Positions 1-7,780 of a DNA stretch of 33,299 nucleotides are shown here, piece after piece (positions within the stretch are counted from its first letter, which is position 1; every line of letters starts with the position of its first letter). The DNA lies in the IMG/VR virus record IMGVR_UViG_3300037558_002251, positions 1 through 33,299 of that record; one strand, given 5' to 3'. The notes under the pieces were generated by a model that was not told the origin of the DNA, searched no databases, and saw only the letters and a program-made list of their open reading frames with translations. Source of the stretch: a virus. The translations under genes were made by a program, and so were the position numbers.

Positions 1-1779
1 ATTTCCTTTATACGCACTTATTTCATGATTTCCATCAACATAAACTTTTATTGTGTCTCCTGTCCATTGACCAACAATGAAATGCCAATTTCCGTCAGCA
101 ACATTTGTAGTCCCTAAAGCACTTGTGGTACCAATCGTACTTAAACTTACTTCCATTCTAACTTTACCGGTATCTTGTTGAATAAATAAACTGTAACCAT
201 TTAGTGTTGAAGACGAAAACTTATCTACTACCGCACGCCAACTTGAAACATCTGTAAGTTTTACCCATGCTGCTATAGTGATAGCATTCGTAATCTGTAA
301 GCTTGCATCATTGCCACAATCAACATAATCATCCGTACCATCAAAACTCAACCCTCTCAAACTTCTCATTACTTTATCCTCAACCCGTCGCTCTGGCTTT
401 CTTAATAAATACGCCTTCCCATACTTCATCACATCTACATCATATCCACTTGTCCAACTCGCCCCGTACACTGTTCCATGATTATGCAAACCACTCCTAT
501 CATAAACCGTTGTGCCACTTCCCTCCTCGAACGGCAACCATAACACCAATCCATCACTCACATGCCCTCTGTTGTACAAAGTTGTAATTTCATCTGAGCT
601 TAAAGCTCTATTGTAGATACGGACTTCGTCGATGATACCATCGAAAACACCACCTGGGTCAATTGATGGATCATTCGAACCAACATACACTGGTGTTAAT
701 GCATAAACTGGGTCTGGAACACCTGTTCTTTGCCCTATTAACTCTGAATCTACATAAAGCTTCATTTCCCCGCTTGAGTATGTAGCAGTTATTAGATGCC
801 AATTACCATCCATGTAATTATTATTAGTTGTGACTGAATACGCTGAACTATCAACCATAATCAGAAACGACAAATATGGTGCTGTTGATCTAAAATAAAT
901 TCGTATGTAGTTAGAAGTTCCATTCCATTTACTCATTATAATTTGATTCGCAACAACATCTGTTTTAACCCATGCTAACCATGTAAAACTTAATGCATTA
1001 AGAGATGATGATGATACAGTCTCAACATAATCATCCGTACCATCAAAACTCAACCCTCTCAAACTTCTCATTACTTTATCCTCAACCCGTCGCTCTGGCT
1101 TTCTTAATAAATACGCCTTCCCATACTTCATCACATCTACATCATATCCACTTGTCCAACTCGCCCCGTACACTGTTCCATGATTATGCAAACCACTCCT
1201 ATCATAAACCGTTGTGCCACTTCCCTCCTCGAACGGCAACCATAACACCAATCCATCACTCACATGCCCTCTGTTGTACAAAGTTGTAATTTCATCTGAG
1301 CTTAAAGCTCTATTGTAGATACGGACTTCGTCGATGATACCATCGAAAACACCACCTGGGTCAATTGATGGATCATTCGAACCAACATACACTGGTGTTA
1401 ATGCATAAACTGGGTCTGGAACACCTGTTCTTTGCCCTATTAACTCTGAATCTACATAAAGCTTCATTTCCCCGCTTGAGTATGTAGCAGTTATTAGATG
1501 CCAATTACCATCCATGTAATTATTATTAGTTGTGACTGAATACGCTGAACTATCAACCATAATCAGAAACGACAAATATGGTGCTGTTGATCTAAAATAA
1601 ATTCGTATGTAGTTAGAAGTTCCATTCCATTTACTCATTATAATTTGATTCGCAACAACATCTGTTTTAACCCATGCTAACCATGTAAAACTTAATGCAT
1701 TAAGAGATGATGATGATACAGTCTCAACATAATCATCCGTACCATCAAAACTCAATCCATACCTACTCACTAACTTCAT
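1..1779 (-). CDS. LamG-repeat tail/fibre-like protein, 3' end outside window
   Basis: The reading frame is open from the ATG at 1779 to the window edge (593 codons) without a stop, so the C-terminus is missing. The start follows a GAGGTGG ribosome-binding site. The protein is a chain of concanavalin A-like/LamG domains. Each shows the usual order: a GLSFDGTDDYV-type first strand, a W-V-K strand, the DGNWHLITATY/DGNWHFIV strand, the KLYVD strand and the GIIDEVRIYNRALSSDEI end, followed by LVLWLPFEEGSGTTVYDRSG. Residues about 19-252 and 253-486 appear identical; the next domain (487-593) is a diverged relative. LamG domains bind glycans or proteins, and in viruses they commonly decorate tail fibres, so host-surface recognition is the likely role; this is inference. 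The coding strand is less purine-rich than neighbouring genes, consistent with separate origin or frequent exchange. Confidence 0.85.
   Translation of the reverse strand, partial: MKLVSRYGLSFDGTDDYVETVSSSSLNALSFTWLAWVKTDVVANQIIMSKWNGTSNYIRIYFRSTAPYLSFLIMVDSSAYSVTTNNNYMDGNWHLITATYSSGEMKLYVDSELIGQRTGVPDPVYALTPVYVGSNDPSIDPGGVFDGIIDEVRIYNRALSSDEITTLYNRGHVSDGLVLWLPFEEGSGTTVYDRSGLHNHGTVYGASWTSGYDVDVMKYGKAYLLRKPERRVEDKVMRSLRGLSFDGTDDYVETVSSSSLNALSFTWLAWVKTDVVANQIIMSKWNGTSNYIRIYFRSTAPYLSFLIMVDSSAYSVTTNNNYMDGNWHLITATYSSGEMKLYVDSELIGQRTGVPDPVYALTPVYVGSNDPSIDPGGVFDGIIDEVRIYNRALSSDEITTLYNRGHVSDGLVLWLPFEEGSGTTVYDRSGLHNHGTVYGASWTSGYDVDVMKYGKAYLLRKPERRVEDKVMRSLRGLSFDGTDDYVDCGNDASLQITNAITIAAWVKLTDVSSWRAVVDKFSSSTLNGYSLFIQQDTGKVRMEVSLSTIGTTSALGTTNVADGNWHFIVGQWTGDTIKVYVDGNHEISAYKGN
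321..1755 (-). repeat. Apparently perfect 702-bp tandem duplication inside the LamG gene
   Basis: Positions 321-1022 and 1023-1724 appear identical over 702 bases by eye, and a third partial copy of about 31 bases continues to about 1755. The unit is 234 codons, so the frame is kept and one complete LamG domain with its linker is added. Outside these limits the sequences diverge at once. The lack of substitutions indicates a very recent duplication, gene conversion, or an assembly artefact. Confidence 0.93.
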
Positions 1780-1891
1780 CCCACCACCTCGCCATTCTCA
1801 TTAAAGACGCCATCCCTTGCTCACTTTCCACCACAAACCTTCCATAATACTCTTCCCTTGCAATATTAAATAAATCAACTATCTGCCACAT
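1763..1891 (-). CDS. Small protein of 42 aa, unknown
   Basis: The ATG at 1891 follows GTGATTGGT. The frame encodes MWQIVDLFNIAREEYYGRF and continues to a TAG that lies inside the start of the LamG gene (17-base overlap). The product is acidic and probably helical. Tight coupling to the LamG gene and purine-rich codons support it as a gene, but there is no recognisable domain. Confidence 0.5.
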   Translation of the reverse strand: MWQIVDLFNIAREEYYGRFVVESEQGMASLMRMARWWDEVSE

Positions 1892-1900
1892 ACCAATCAC

Positions 1901-2029
1901 TCACTTACCGCCCAATCTATTCTTTGCGACCAATAACCATTTACCAATTACACCATGCGAACTTCCATCCAACCCGCCAATATACCAAGTCTTTTCGTTT
2001 TCATCCTTCACCATTATATTCAGCTCCAT
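1901..2029 (-). CDS. Small protein of 42 aa, unknown
   Basis: The ATG at 2029 is preceded by in-frame stops and begins MELNIMVKDENEKTWYIGG. The product looks like a short beta-rich protein. It starts seven bases after the stop of the upstream 45-aa gene and ends nine bases before the next start, as expected for the packed operon. It lacks a strong ribosome-binding site and may depend on translational coupling. No family recognised. Confidence 0.5.
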   Translation of the reverse strand: MELNIMVKDENEKTWYIGGLDGSSHGVIGKWLLVAKNRLGGK

Positions 2030-2035
2030 TCAATA

Positions 2036-2173
2036 TCAACTCGCAAACATTAATATCGTATCTATCCCATTATCTCTCAACAAACTCGCCGCTATCACAT
2101 AAAGATTCTTGTAGTATATACTATTCTCCATCCAGTACTCTGCTTTATAATCTCTCTTTTTTCTCAACCGCAT
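2036..2173 (-). CDS. Small basic N-terminus protein of 45 aa, unknown
   Basis: The ATG at 2173 overlaps the end of the upstream gene by ten bases. The product starts MRLRKKRDYKAEYW and is followed by a hydrophobic, helical half. An internal ATG at 2131 could give a 31-residue form. No family recognised. Confidence 0.5.
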   Translation of the reverse strand: MRLRKKRDYKAEYWMENSIYYKNLYVIAASLLRDNGIDTILMFAS

Positions 2174-2367
2174 ACTTCACACACACCCATTACATCACAA
2201 CTTTCTACTTCATTATATTTATTTTTTCCTCTACCATTATTACCATTCAATAAAACACTGCACATTGCCATTGCATTTCTCACCGCCACTCTCTCCACTT
2301 CATTACCAGCTTCTTCATAAAGCTCTTGTAATGTATATATAACCATCTCAATTTTCCTTGTGTCCAT
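2164..2367 (-). CDS. Small protein of 67 aa ending in Cys-rich tail, unknown
   Basis: The ATG at 2367 follows GGTGAGAGG directly. The first 35 residues are helical (MDTRKIEMVIYTLQELYEEA). The C-terminus ends in CDVMGVCEVCG, which could bind a metal together with a partner. It lies in the chain of micro-genes that leads to the LamG gene. No function assigned. Confidence 0.6.
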   Translation of the reverse strand: MDTRKIEMVIYTLQELYEEAGNEVERVAVRNAMAMCSVLLNGNNGRGKNKYNEVESCDVMGVCEVCG

Positions 2368-2371
2368 CCTC

Positions 2372-2497
2372 TCACCCCCATTCTTTATTACTAATCATTA
2401 TTCCTAAAACTTGCCAAAACTCATTCTCTGTATCATAATACGATAACAAATTGCTATACCTTCCCTCGTCCCAAATAACATAATATCTATATCTCAT
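2372..2497 (-). CDS. Small aromatic-rich protein of 41 aa, unknown
   Basis: The ATG at 2497 immediately follows the TAA of the upstream gene. The product starts MRYRYYVIWDEGRYSNLL and is rich in Tyr and Trp. Its end carries the GGTGAG element used by the next gene. No family recognised. Confidence 0.5.
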   Translation of the reverse strand: MRYRYYVIWDEGRYSNLLSYYDTENEFWQVLGIMISNKEWG

Positions 2498-2593
2498 TTA
2501 CCACACCATCCCCCTCGTTAACCAAAACCTCTTCTCATCATCGCCATACTTTCCATGAAATATCCACTCACCTATGTAATACACGACTCTCAT
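2498..2593 (-). CDS. Very small protein of 31 aa, unknown
   Basis: The ATG at 2593 follows GGAGGGAGAGAG, a good ribosome-binding site. The product is MRVVYYIGEWIFHGKYGDD and on to W-TAA. It overlaps the upstream gene by 26 bases. The MRVVYYIGEW start resembles other short openings in this window, so the micro-genes may include diverged paralogues. Confidence 0.45.
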   Translation of the reverse strand: MRVVYYIGEWIFHGKYGDDEKRFWLTRGMVW

Positions 2594-2729
2594 CTCTCTC
2601 CCTCCATATCTCTATAATAGACTTTCTAACCATAAATGACTCTGTTATATAACTGTAACTGAAAGGAATAGATGTTCCTCTTGACACTTTCTCATCACCA
2701 TACCACACTATCTTACATCTCACTCCCAT
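2568..2729 (-). CDS. Small protein of 53 aa, unknown
   Basis: The ATG at 2729 overlaps the end of the 196-aa gene by ten bases. The product starts MGVRCKIVWYGDEKVSRG and has a charged helical C-terminus. The start lacks its own clear ribosome-binding site, so coupling to the upstream gene is likely. No domain recognised. Confidence 0.5.
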   Translation of the reverse strand: MGVRCKIVWYGDEKVSRGTSIPFSYSYITESFMVRKSIIEIWRERDESRVLHR

Positions 2730-3310
2730 ACCACCCAGCACCATGAATCATTTAGCACATCACTATCCTTTGCCATCCCAGTCAACTTATACTTAACCTT
2801 CTCATCATCACTCTTTTCCAAAATCTCTAATCGTATTTCATTTATCCACTCACTATCAATCAGCTCTTTTATATTATTTGCCTTCCTAATAAATATCAGC
2901 ACATCACATGCCTCTCTAATCTCATCTTCACTTGCACTCCCTTCCTTCAATTTCTTCCTGAACTCTATCAACCACTTAAGCACTCGCCTCTTTGTTAAAT
3001 AAAATTCTAAATCAAGCAACTTCTCCTTTCTCATCCTTTTTATCCATAGCCATTTTGCACTGTTAACTATATCTAACTCCTTCGCTGAACACTCTATATC
3101 AAACACAAGCATCCTATCCGCACAATTCATTATATCCTCATAATACAACAGCTCATCCTTCAGCGCGTTTTTCTCTGACATTTCTGTATTATATATTGCA
3201 ATATACATATTCACCACAGCACTCACAAACTCTTTCTCATCAATCCTTCTCTCTCTCACAGCCATTGCCATATGTTGTAATTTAGTAAACATATCTACAT
3301 ACACTTCCAT
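2720..3310 (-). CDS. Helical protein of 196 aa, unknown
   Basis: The start is placed at the ATG at 3310, right after GGGGTGAGTGAA; an ATG at 3328 would add six residues. The protein is acidic and almost entirely helical, with charged heptad-like stretches (for example LYYEDIMNCADRML and KRRVLKWLIEFRKKL). I see no catalytic motif, metal site or membrane segment. It directly follows the TFB-like gene, with five bases between them, so the two are probably translated from one transcript. It could be an adaptor or DNA-packaging accessory, but nothing in the sequence decides this. Confidence 0.75.
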   Translation of the reverse strand: MEVYVDMFTKLQHMAMAVRERRIDEKEFVSAVVNMYIAIYNTEMSEKNALKDELLYYEDIMNCADRMLVFDIECSAKELDIVNSAKWLWIKRMRKEKLLDLEFYLTKRRVLKWLIEFRKKLKEGSASEDEIREACDVLIFIRKANNIKELIDSEWINEIRLEILEKSDDEKVKYKLTGMAKDSDVLNDSWCWVVWE

Positions 3311-3315
3311 TTCAC

Positions 3316-3789
3316 TCACCCCTTCCACTTTTTAAGCAATTTCCTTATCGCCGTCTCACTTACTCCATACATCTCACTCACTTCCCTTTGTGTTACTCCT
3401 CCCTCAATATACTTTGCTGTTGCCAAAGCCAAACTTGTTATATTAGTATGTTTCATTAATTCCTTGACAATCTGCCTAACACTCTCACTCTCATTCTTCA
3501 AATAGTCATCTAATGTGTACCACTTAATCAACCCCTGCCTTTTTAACATTTTCTCTTGTCGTAACAGATATTTTAACTCATATCCCATAATATCACTTAT
3601 CGCCGTACATACCATCCGCGCTGGTAAAATCACTCCATTCTTATCTAAAATCTCCCTCACCACACAAAGCACTTTACCATACACTCCTAAATTCTTCTTT
3701 TTTACCTCACTGTACACTTCCTTCACTTCGCTAACACTAACATCCACCCCAAGCCTTTTCAACACTCTAACAATATCATCCATTTTCAT
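3316..3789 (-). CDS. TFB-like (TFIIB core-like) protein without zinc ribbon
   Basis: The start at 3789 follows GAGGTGAGGACA. The 157-residue product appears to hold two cyclin-like helical repeats (about 18-87 and 95-155). The second ends in SLALATAKYIEGGVTQREV and a SEMYGVSETAIRKLLK helix-turn-helix. This matches the layout of the second TFB repeat, where an A-A-x-Y-I-A helix is followed by a TQRE(I/V)AE recognition unit and a V-T-E-V-T-I-R-N-R-like helix. The N-terminal zinc ribbon and B-finger that recruit and activate RNA polymerase are absent. In archaea TFB contacts the BRE upstream of the TATA box. A core-only version could compete with host TFB or target it to viral promoters. A generic helix-turn-helix regulator is the alternative. 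Confidence 0.5.
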   Translation of the reverse strand: MKMDDIVRVLKRLGVDVSVSEVKEVYSEVKKKNLGVYGKVLCVVREILDKNGVILPARMVCTAISDIMGYELKYLLRQEKMLKRQGLIKWYTLDDYLKNESESVRQIVKELMKHTNITSLALATAKYIEGGVTQREVSEMYGVSETAIRKLLKKWKG

Positions 3790-3810
3790 TGTCCTCACCT
3801 CTCTCGCTAT

Positions 3811-3829
3811 TAATTAAAAAATAAAATAT
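3811..3829 (-). promoter_or_regulatory. AT-rich junction: possible weak promoter or T-tract terminator
   Basis: Between the 191-aa gene and the TFB-like gene the minus strand reads GATATTTTATTTTTTAATT. The T-rich tract resembles an archaeal terminator for the MoxR/VWA transcript. It also lies 25-40 bases before the ATG at 3789 and could act as a TATA box. The sequence cannot decide between the two. Confidence 0.3.
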
Positions 3830-3836
3830 CCGTGTG

Positions 3837-4412
3837 CTATCTACTCTCATCCACACCATCTATGATAATATATGCCAACTCCCTATCCACCTTTTCCTCG
3901 CCAAACAAAAGTTTCGTAAACTCAAGCTCTCCATTGTTCGCATTCCTCCGTGATATTGCAAATGCTGTATCTCTATCGCTGTCAAACTCAACCTTCTCAA
4001 TTATGTAGAACTTGTTAGTCGCCCTTGACAAAAATGCCTTCACATACACAGTCCCTCTCCCTCTCGTCTTCACTAACTCATAGTCATCTGCAAGTTCCAT
4101 GTCGTTGCTATTATATGCATTCTCTATCGCAAACTTCCACAGTCTACCTATTTTCTCACTGTTCTCGTCGTCATACACTAAAACAACTTTATCCACATTC
4201 CAAATCTGCGCAAACACATCCTGCCATACATTCCACATATGTTCAAAGATATTTCTCTGCCCATCCCAGCAAATTTTGTTCTGTGCCTCTTCTAAATATT
4301 GCTCATTCACTGCATAGTCATTTCCCAAATACACCATCTTCCACTCCGCAAACTCTCCAAACCTATTCACATCCTTCTCATACTCTCCCAAACTCATACA
4401 AACTACTTCCAT
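3837..4412 (-). CDS. Protein of 191 aa, unknown, MoxR/VWA operon
   Basis: The ATG at 4412 follows a very strong GGAGGTGAGTGAA site; a GTG at 4421 is less likely. The acidic protein has alternating beta and alpha segments, including a KVVLVYDDEN strand and VYVKAFLSRATNKFYIIEKVEF. It shares a loose arrangement with the upstream 198-aa protein: a GEF/GEY plus VYLG/VYVG opening and a VVLVYDDEN / CVVVCDEKN strand followed by a basic helix. They may be ancient paralogues. Its place directly after the MoxR and VWA genes suggests a partner or substrate of that ATPase. No domain recognised. Confidence 0.7.
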   Translation of the reverse strand: MEVVCMSLGEYEKDVNRFGEFAEWKMVYLGNDYAVNEQYLEEAQNKICWDGQRNIFEHMWNVWQDVFAQIWNVDKVVLVYDDENSEKIGRLWKFAIENAYNSNDMELADDYELVKTRGRGTVYVKAFLSRATNKFYIIEKVEFDSDRDTAFAISRRNANNGELEFTKLLFGEEKVDRELAYIIIDGVDESR

Positions 4413-4413
4413 T

Positions 4414-5010
4414 TCACTCACCTCCTAATAAAATTCTCGCCCATACCTTATCTATATCTCCCCATACATGCTCACAAACTTCAGCTCTTACCAACCACTT
4501 CCCTAAATCAAACGCCCAATACCTACATCCCCCATCTGCTAATAATAAAACACCAGCGTCTTCATATCCAAATCTCAAAAATACTAAAGTCTTTTCCTCT
4601 TTTCCTATCACTATCGTATCCCACCTTGAATACATTAAATCCTTCTCGCTAACCATTTCCAATAACTCTACCACCTCATCATCCACACTCCCCTTACCCA
4701 AAATCCTCTCCCCTAAATCTTTATACACTCTCCTCATACAAAGCTCTTCATTCTTCTCATCACACACTACCACACAATTCAATCCTCTTAACCTTGCACT
4801 ATCCATTTCCATTAAAATATACTTCACTATACCTATCCCTGACCACACCTTCCTCCATACATCATCTACCTTCTTGCAGTCATAATGATAAATGTTATAT
4901 CTCCTCTTCTTTTGCCAATGATATCCGACATACACCAATCCACAATCCCTATACTCACCCTCTTCGAACCTTCTTTTATAGCTACTCAAATAATCTGTTA
5001 AAATTTGCAC
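4414..5010 (-). CDS. Protein of 198 aa, unknown, MoxR/VWA operon
   Basis: The likely start is the GTG at 5010, which comes right after the stop of the VWA gene and behind GAGGTGG; an upstream ATG at 5034 would lie inside that gene. The protein has mixed alpha/beta character: EYRDCGLVYVGYHW, GLNCVVVCDEKNEEL and TLVFLRFGYEDAGVLLLAD. It has several cysteines but no paired zinc motif. It is a weak candidate paralogue of the next gene. No function assigned. Confidence 0.7.
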   Translation of the reverse strand: MQILTDYLSSYKRRFEEGEYRDCGLVYVGYHWQKKRRYNIYHYDCKKVDDVWRKVWSGIGIVKYILMEMDSARLRGLNCVVVCDEKNEELCMRRVYKDLGERILGKGSVDDEVVELLEMVSEKDLMYSRWDTIVIGKEEKTLVFLRFGYEDAGVLLLADGGCRYWAFDLGKWLVRAEVCEHVWGDIDKVWARILLGGE

Positions 5011-5011
5011 A

Positions 5012-6211
5012 TTACCACCTCTCATCTCCTTCAATCTTAATCACTTCAAATCCTTCCCTCCCCCTATGCGTCGTTACCATTATTTTTCTTCCCGCCCCAC
5101 CTTTCACCATAAATCCTTCATCATCAAACCACTCGCCGTCAGTAAGCACTACCATTAAATCCTGCCTCTTCATCTTGTTCTTGTACTCATCCCATACTGG
5201 TTTAAACATCGTCCCTCCACCCTTCTCCCAATTCACTAACACATCACTTTTCTTCTTAATCACTCTATCCTCGCACACACCAACATTCCAAGTTATCACT
5301 CTCACCTCTTCGACAAAGTCCATTATCCTCACTATCTCACTAATAAATTGTTCAAACTCCCTTTCACTTATACTCCCACTCACATCCACGAACACCCAAA
5401 CCCTTGGTTTGCTTATCATCTCCCTCCCTGGAAAATCTCTCATCTTTCTATTCAACTTTCTCCAAGTCCCTATCGCATTCTTTGCTAAATAATTATGTAA
5501 CATTCTTCTTAATACTGCTCTCCAATCCACCTTGCTCTTGAGTAATTTATCCAATATCATCTTGTCCAAAGCTCCTAAATCCTGTCCCGCTACCTTAGCC
5601 GCTAATAAACTTTGCTTCACTAAATCCTTCACATCATCACTTGTCTGTAAATCTTTCTCTCCCTTTTGCACCATTGTCCCATTGTAACTCTTACTACTAT
5701 CGTCGCCATCTCCATTATCACTACAACCTGAACAATCCATCCCCGCCTCTAACGGCACTGATATAATTTGCACCTTACCCTCATTCACTAACCTATCAGC
5801 CAACTCCTCAGCACTACACTTCACTAAATCATCTCTGTTAAAAAACTGCTCTGGCTCAACTTTTGGTCTCAAGCCCAATTGCTTTATATGATAATTGACC
5901 TTTAAGTCCATTGCCAACTGTAACACTTTTATCCTTGCCAAATCACTCTCATGTTTTAATCTAAATGGATGTAACAATTTCACATGCCCAATCTCATGTA
6001 CTAATGTAACCAAACACTGCACATCCTCTTGTCCCATCCACATCTTTCCAAGATAAATACTCCTGCCATCCGTGTACCCAGTCCCTCCAAACCTATCGTC
6101 ATAGTACACACTAATCCCTTTCAAAATAAAATAATCGATTGGCGACTTGTGCGCCAGCATTGTTCTTATATCATCCAACCTTCTTTGAACTTTTCTTGCC
6201 TCTTCACTCAC
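5012..6211 (-). CDS. Metallopeptidase-like plus VWA domain protein (DUF2201/COG3864 type)
   Basis: The likely start is a GTG at 6211 that overlaps the MoxR stop as GTGA and follows GAGGTG; the product is then 399 aa. The N-terminal domain has a zinc-protease signature, HEIGH, near residue 72, within a TLVHEIGHVKLLHP helix. The C-terminal von Willebrand A domain has the MIDAS DVSGS motif near 276-280, a GGGT threonine near 334 and a TDGEW aspartate near 358. The linker has a CSGC pair. This arrangement is known for VWA-like proteins encoded beside MoxR ATPases. The ATPase is thought to remodel a client or insert a metal while the VWA protein holds the target. The client in this virus is unknown. 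Confidence 0.85.
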   Translation of the reverse strand: MSEEARKVQRRLDDIRTMLAHKSPIDYFILKGISVYYDDRFGGTGYTDGRSIYLGKMWMGQEDVQCLVTLVHEIGHVKLLHPFRLKHESDLARIKVLQLAMDLKVNYHIKQLGLRPKVEPEQFFNRDDLVKCSAEELADRLVNEGKVQIISVPLEAGMDCSGCSDNGDGDDSSKSYNGTMVQKGEKDLQTSDDVKDLVKQSLLAAKVAGQDLGALDKMILDKLLKSKVDWRAVLRRMLHNYLAKNAIGTWRKLNRKMRDFPGREMISKPRVWVFVDVSGSISEREFEQFISEIVRIMDFVEEVRVITWNVGVCEDRVIKKKSDVLVNWEKGGGTMFKPVWDEYKNKMKRQDLMVVLTDGEWFDDEGFMVKGGAGRKIMVTTHRGREGFEVIKIEGDERW

Positions 6212-7332
6212 GCCAAACACCTCTTATACAAACTCTTCAGAAACTCTTTGTACTCTTGCCCCTCTTGCTTATACAATCGAACCAATTTTACCTTGTATGC
6301 TTTCTTCATGAACATGTTTATCAACACTAAGAACTCTCTATCATTGCTCAGTAAATAATCAAAGAACTTTCTCACATTCTTCAACCCCTCTCCATTATCA
6401 ATGTCCTCCGCCAATTTACTCGTCACTTGCAAACTCATGAAATACTTCGCATTCGTGTCAAACCTCTCCCATATGGCTGGATTACTCAAAAGCACATTTA
6501 CATCTGGTAAGTTCATATTAACAAATGCCAAAAAGTGACTTGCTGCTCTCCCTCCAACAGTTCCGTATGCAACTGCCTCAAGCTCACTCCCGCTCAATTC
6601 GTGACTCACTTTTGCCAATGCTGTCCATGTCCTCGGTACAGCAAACGCCTCTAAAGTCTCGCCCTCTTCCGGTGGACTATAAAACAACTCTCTGTTCTTT
6701 GCTAAAAACGCAATCACTCTTCTATCCCACTTGTCGCCATATGTCTCATCCATATACTCACTCCACATCTCCAAACTTGGCACTTTACATCTCAAAATCC
6801 TCACTCGCCCAATTGCTGGTGTTGGTAGTTCAACTGCTAAACTCGAATCCTCTGGTCTATTCCCTGCCGCTATCACAAACACATCCTCATGCATTTTAAT
6901 AAATCCAACCTTCCTATCCAAAAGCAACTTGTACATCGCACTCTGCACATCCAACCTCTGTACATTTGTAATCTCATCAAGAAATAGTATCCCTGCGCAC
7001 TTGCTCAACACTTTGCCCCATAGTAGTGGTTTGAATCTAACACTCCCATCATCATCTCTTGGTACTCCAATTAAATCACTTGGCTCAACTTCCGTCAGTC
7101 TTAAATCCACAAACACAAAATACTTGTCCGGCTCACTCAGTATTTCATTTGCTATATCATCGTGGTAATCTACAAACTCTTTCCCTATCTCACTTGCCAA
7201 CTCTCTCGCCACTTGCTTCACTATCTCACTCTTACCTATCCCTGTCCCTCCTAACAATAAAGTTGTCGTTCTATCTCCTAACTCATACAACCTCTTTATA
7301 ATCCTTCCCGCCTCCTCAATTCTCACTTCCAC
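6208..7332 (-). CDS. MoxR-family AAA+ ATPase
   Basis: The start is placed at a GTG at 7332 behind GGAGGTGAGAGA (374 aa); an ATG at 7353 would overlap the upstream gene more. Walker A is GGTGIGKS at about 28-35, Walker B is ILFLDE at about 115-120 and sensor 1 is AAGNRP at about 155-160. The segment between (FVDLRLTEVEPSDLIGVP) is the typical MoxR insertion, where clients are engaged. The stop overlaps the VWA gene as GTGA, so the two proteins are probably made in fixed ratio and work as a chaperone-like pair in the cytoplasm. Transcription likely starts at the promoter at 7781-7800. Confidence 0.9.
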   Translation of the reverse strand: MEVRIEEAGRIIKRLYELGDRTTTLLLGGTGIGKSEIVKQVARELASEIGKEFVDYHDDIANEILSEPDKYFVFVDLRLTEVEPSDLIGVPRDDDGSVRFKPLLWGKVLSKCAGILFLDEITNVQRLDVQSAMYKLLLDRKVGFIKMHEDVFVIAAGNRPEDSSLAVELPTPAIGRVRILRCKVPSLEMWSEYMDETYGDKWDRRVIAFLAKNRELFYSPPEEGETLEAFAVPRTWTALAKVSHELSGSELEAVAYGTVGGRAASHFLAFVNMNLPDVNVLLSNPAIWERFDTNAKYFMSLQVTSKLAEDIDNGEGLKNVRKFFDYLLSNDREFLVLINMFMKKAYKVKLVRLYKQEGQEYKEFLKSLYKRCLA

Positions 7333-7463
7333 TCTCTCACCTCCTCTACACATTCATTTAATTTGACCATCTCCTCATTGCCTAACACTCTTGGCACAAA
7401 ACCAACAATTACCTCATCTCCAAACCTAATTTCCACATCCTTCCAATACATTACCTTCCTCAT
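7323..7463 (-). CDS. Small protein of 46 aa, unknown
   Basis: The start at 7463 (MRKVMYWKDVEIRFGDEV) lies 13 bases after the upstream stop and behind a GGAG element; the longer ATG at 7535 would run through the upstream gene. It overlaps the MoxR start by ten bases. The product is mixed beta/helix with no domain recognised. Confidence 0.55.
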   Translation of the reverse strand: MRKVMYWKDVEIRFGDEVIVGFVPRVLGNEEMVKLNECVEEVREWK

Positions 7464-7476
7464 TTGTCCACAACTC

Positions 7477-7740
7477 CTACTTCTCTGTCTTCTTAAAAAT
7501 CCAATCTGACCCATACTTCCTATACATTTTTTCATATGCTTGTAAAAGATTCATCTGTTTTGTTGTTAGTCCTCTCCCACTCCAAATCCGCTCCCTGAAA
7601 GAATGAAGTATGTCAAGTCTTCTTCCGAACTTACCACATATATGTGTGTTGTTTATCAAGAACTCGATTCTGTCAAGAACTTCTAAATCCTCTTCTCTTA
7701 CATCTGGATAATGTTCCTTGAACTCCTTCCAATCTCTCAT
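7477..7740 (-). CDS. First gene of MoxR operon, 87 aa, unknown
   Basis: The ATG at 7740 follows GGAGGCGAGAAAA. It is the first gene after the promoter at 7781-7800. The product starts MRDWKEFKEHYPDVREEDLEVL and is helical and charged, with a GRGLTTKQMNLLQAYEKMYR C-terminal helix. The end resembles the short helical wing often found in single-strand-DNA enzymes, but this is not enough for an assignment. Confidence 0.7.
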   Translation of the reverse strand: MRDWKEFKEHYPDVREEDLEVLDRIEFLINNTHICGKFGRRLDILHSFRERIWSGRGLTTKQMNLLQAYEKMYRKYGSDWIFKKTEK

Positions 7741-7780
7741 TTTTCTCGCCTCCTTCATTAATTATTATTTGTCATTTGTT

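Noticed and set aside
303-1289. Two identical plus-strand open frames of 94 codons
   Set aside because: They are shadows of the 702-bp duplicated LamG gene on the other strand; their products are His/Ser/Pro-rich and have no ribosome-binding site.
4025-4885. Long plus-strand frame of 286 codons
   Set aside because: It lies opposite two well-supported minus-strand genes and is rich in Ser, Thr, Pro and His, the typical antisense product of purine-rich genes.
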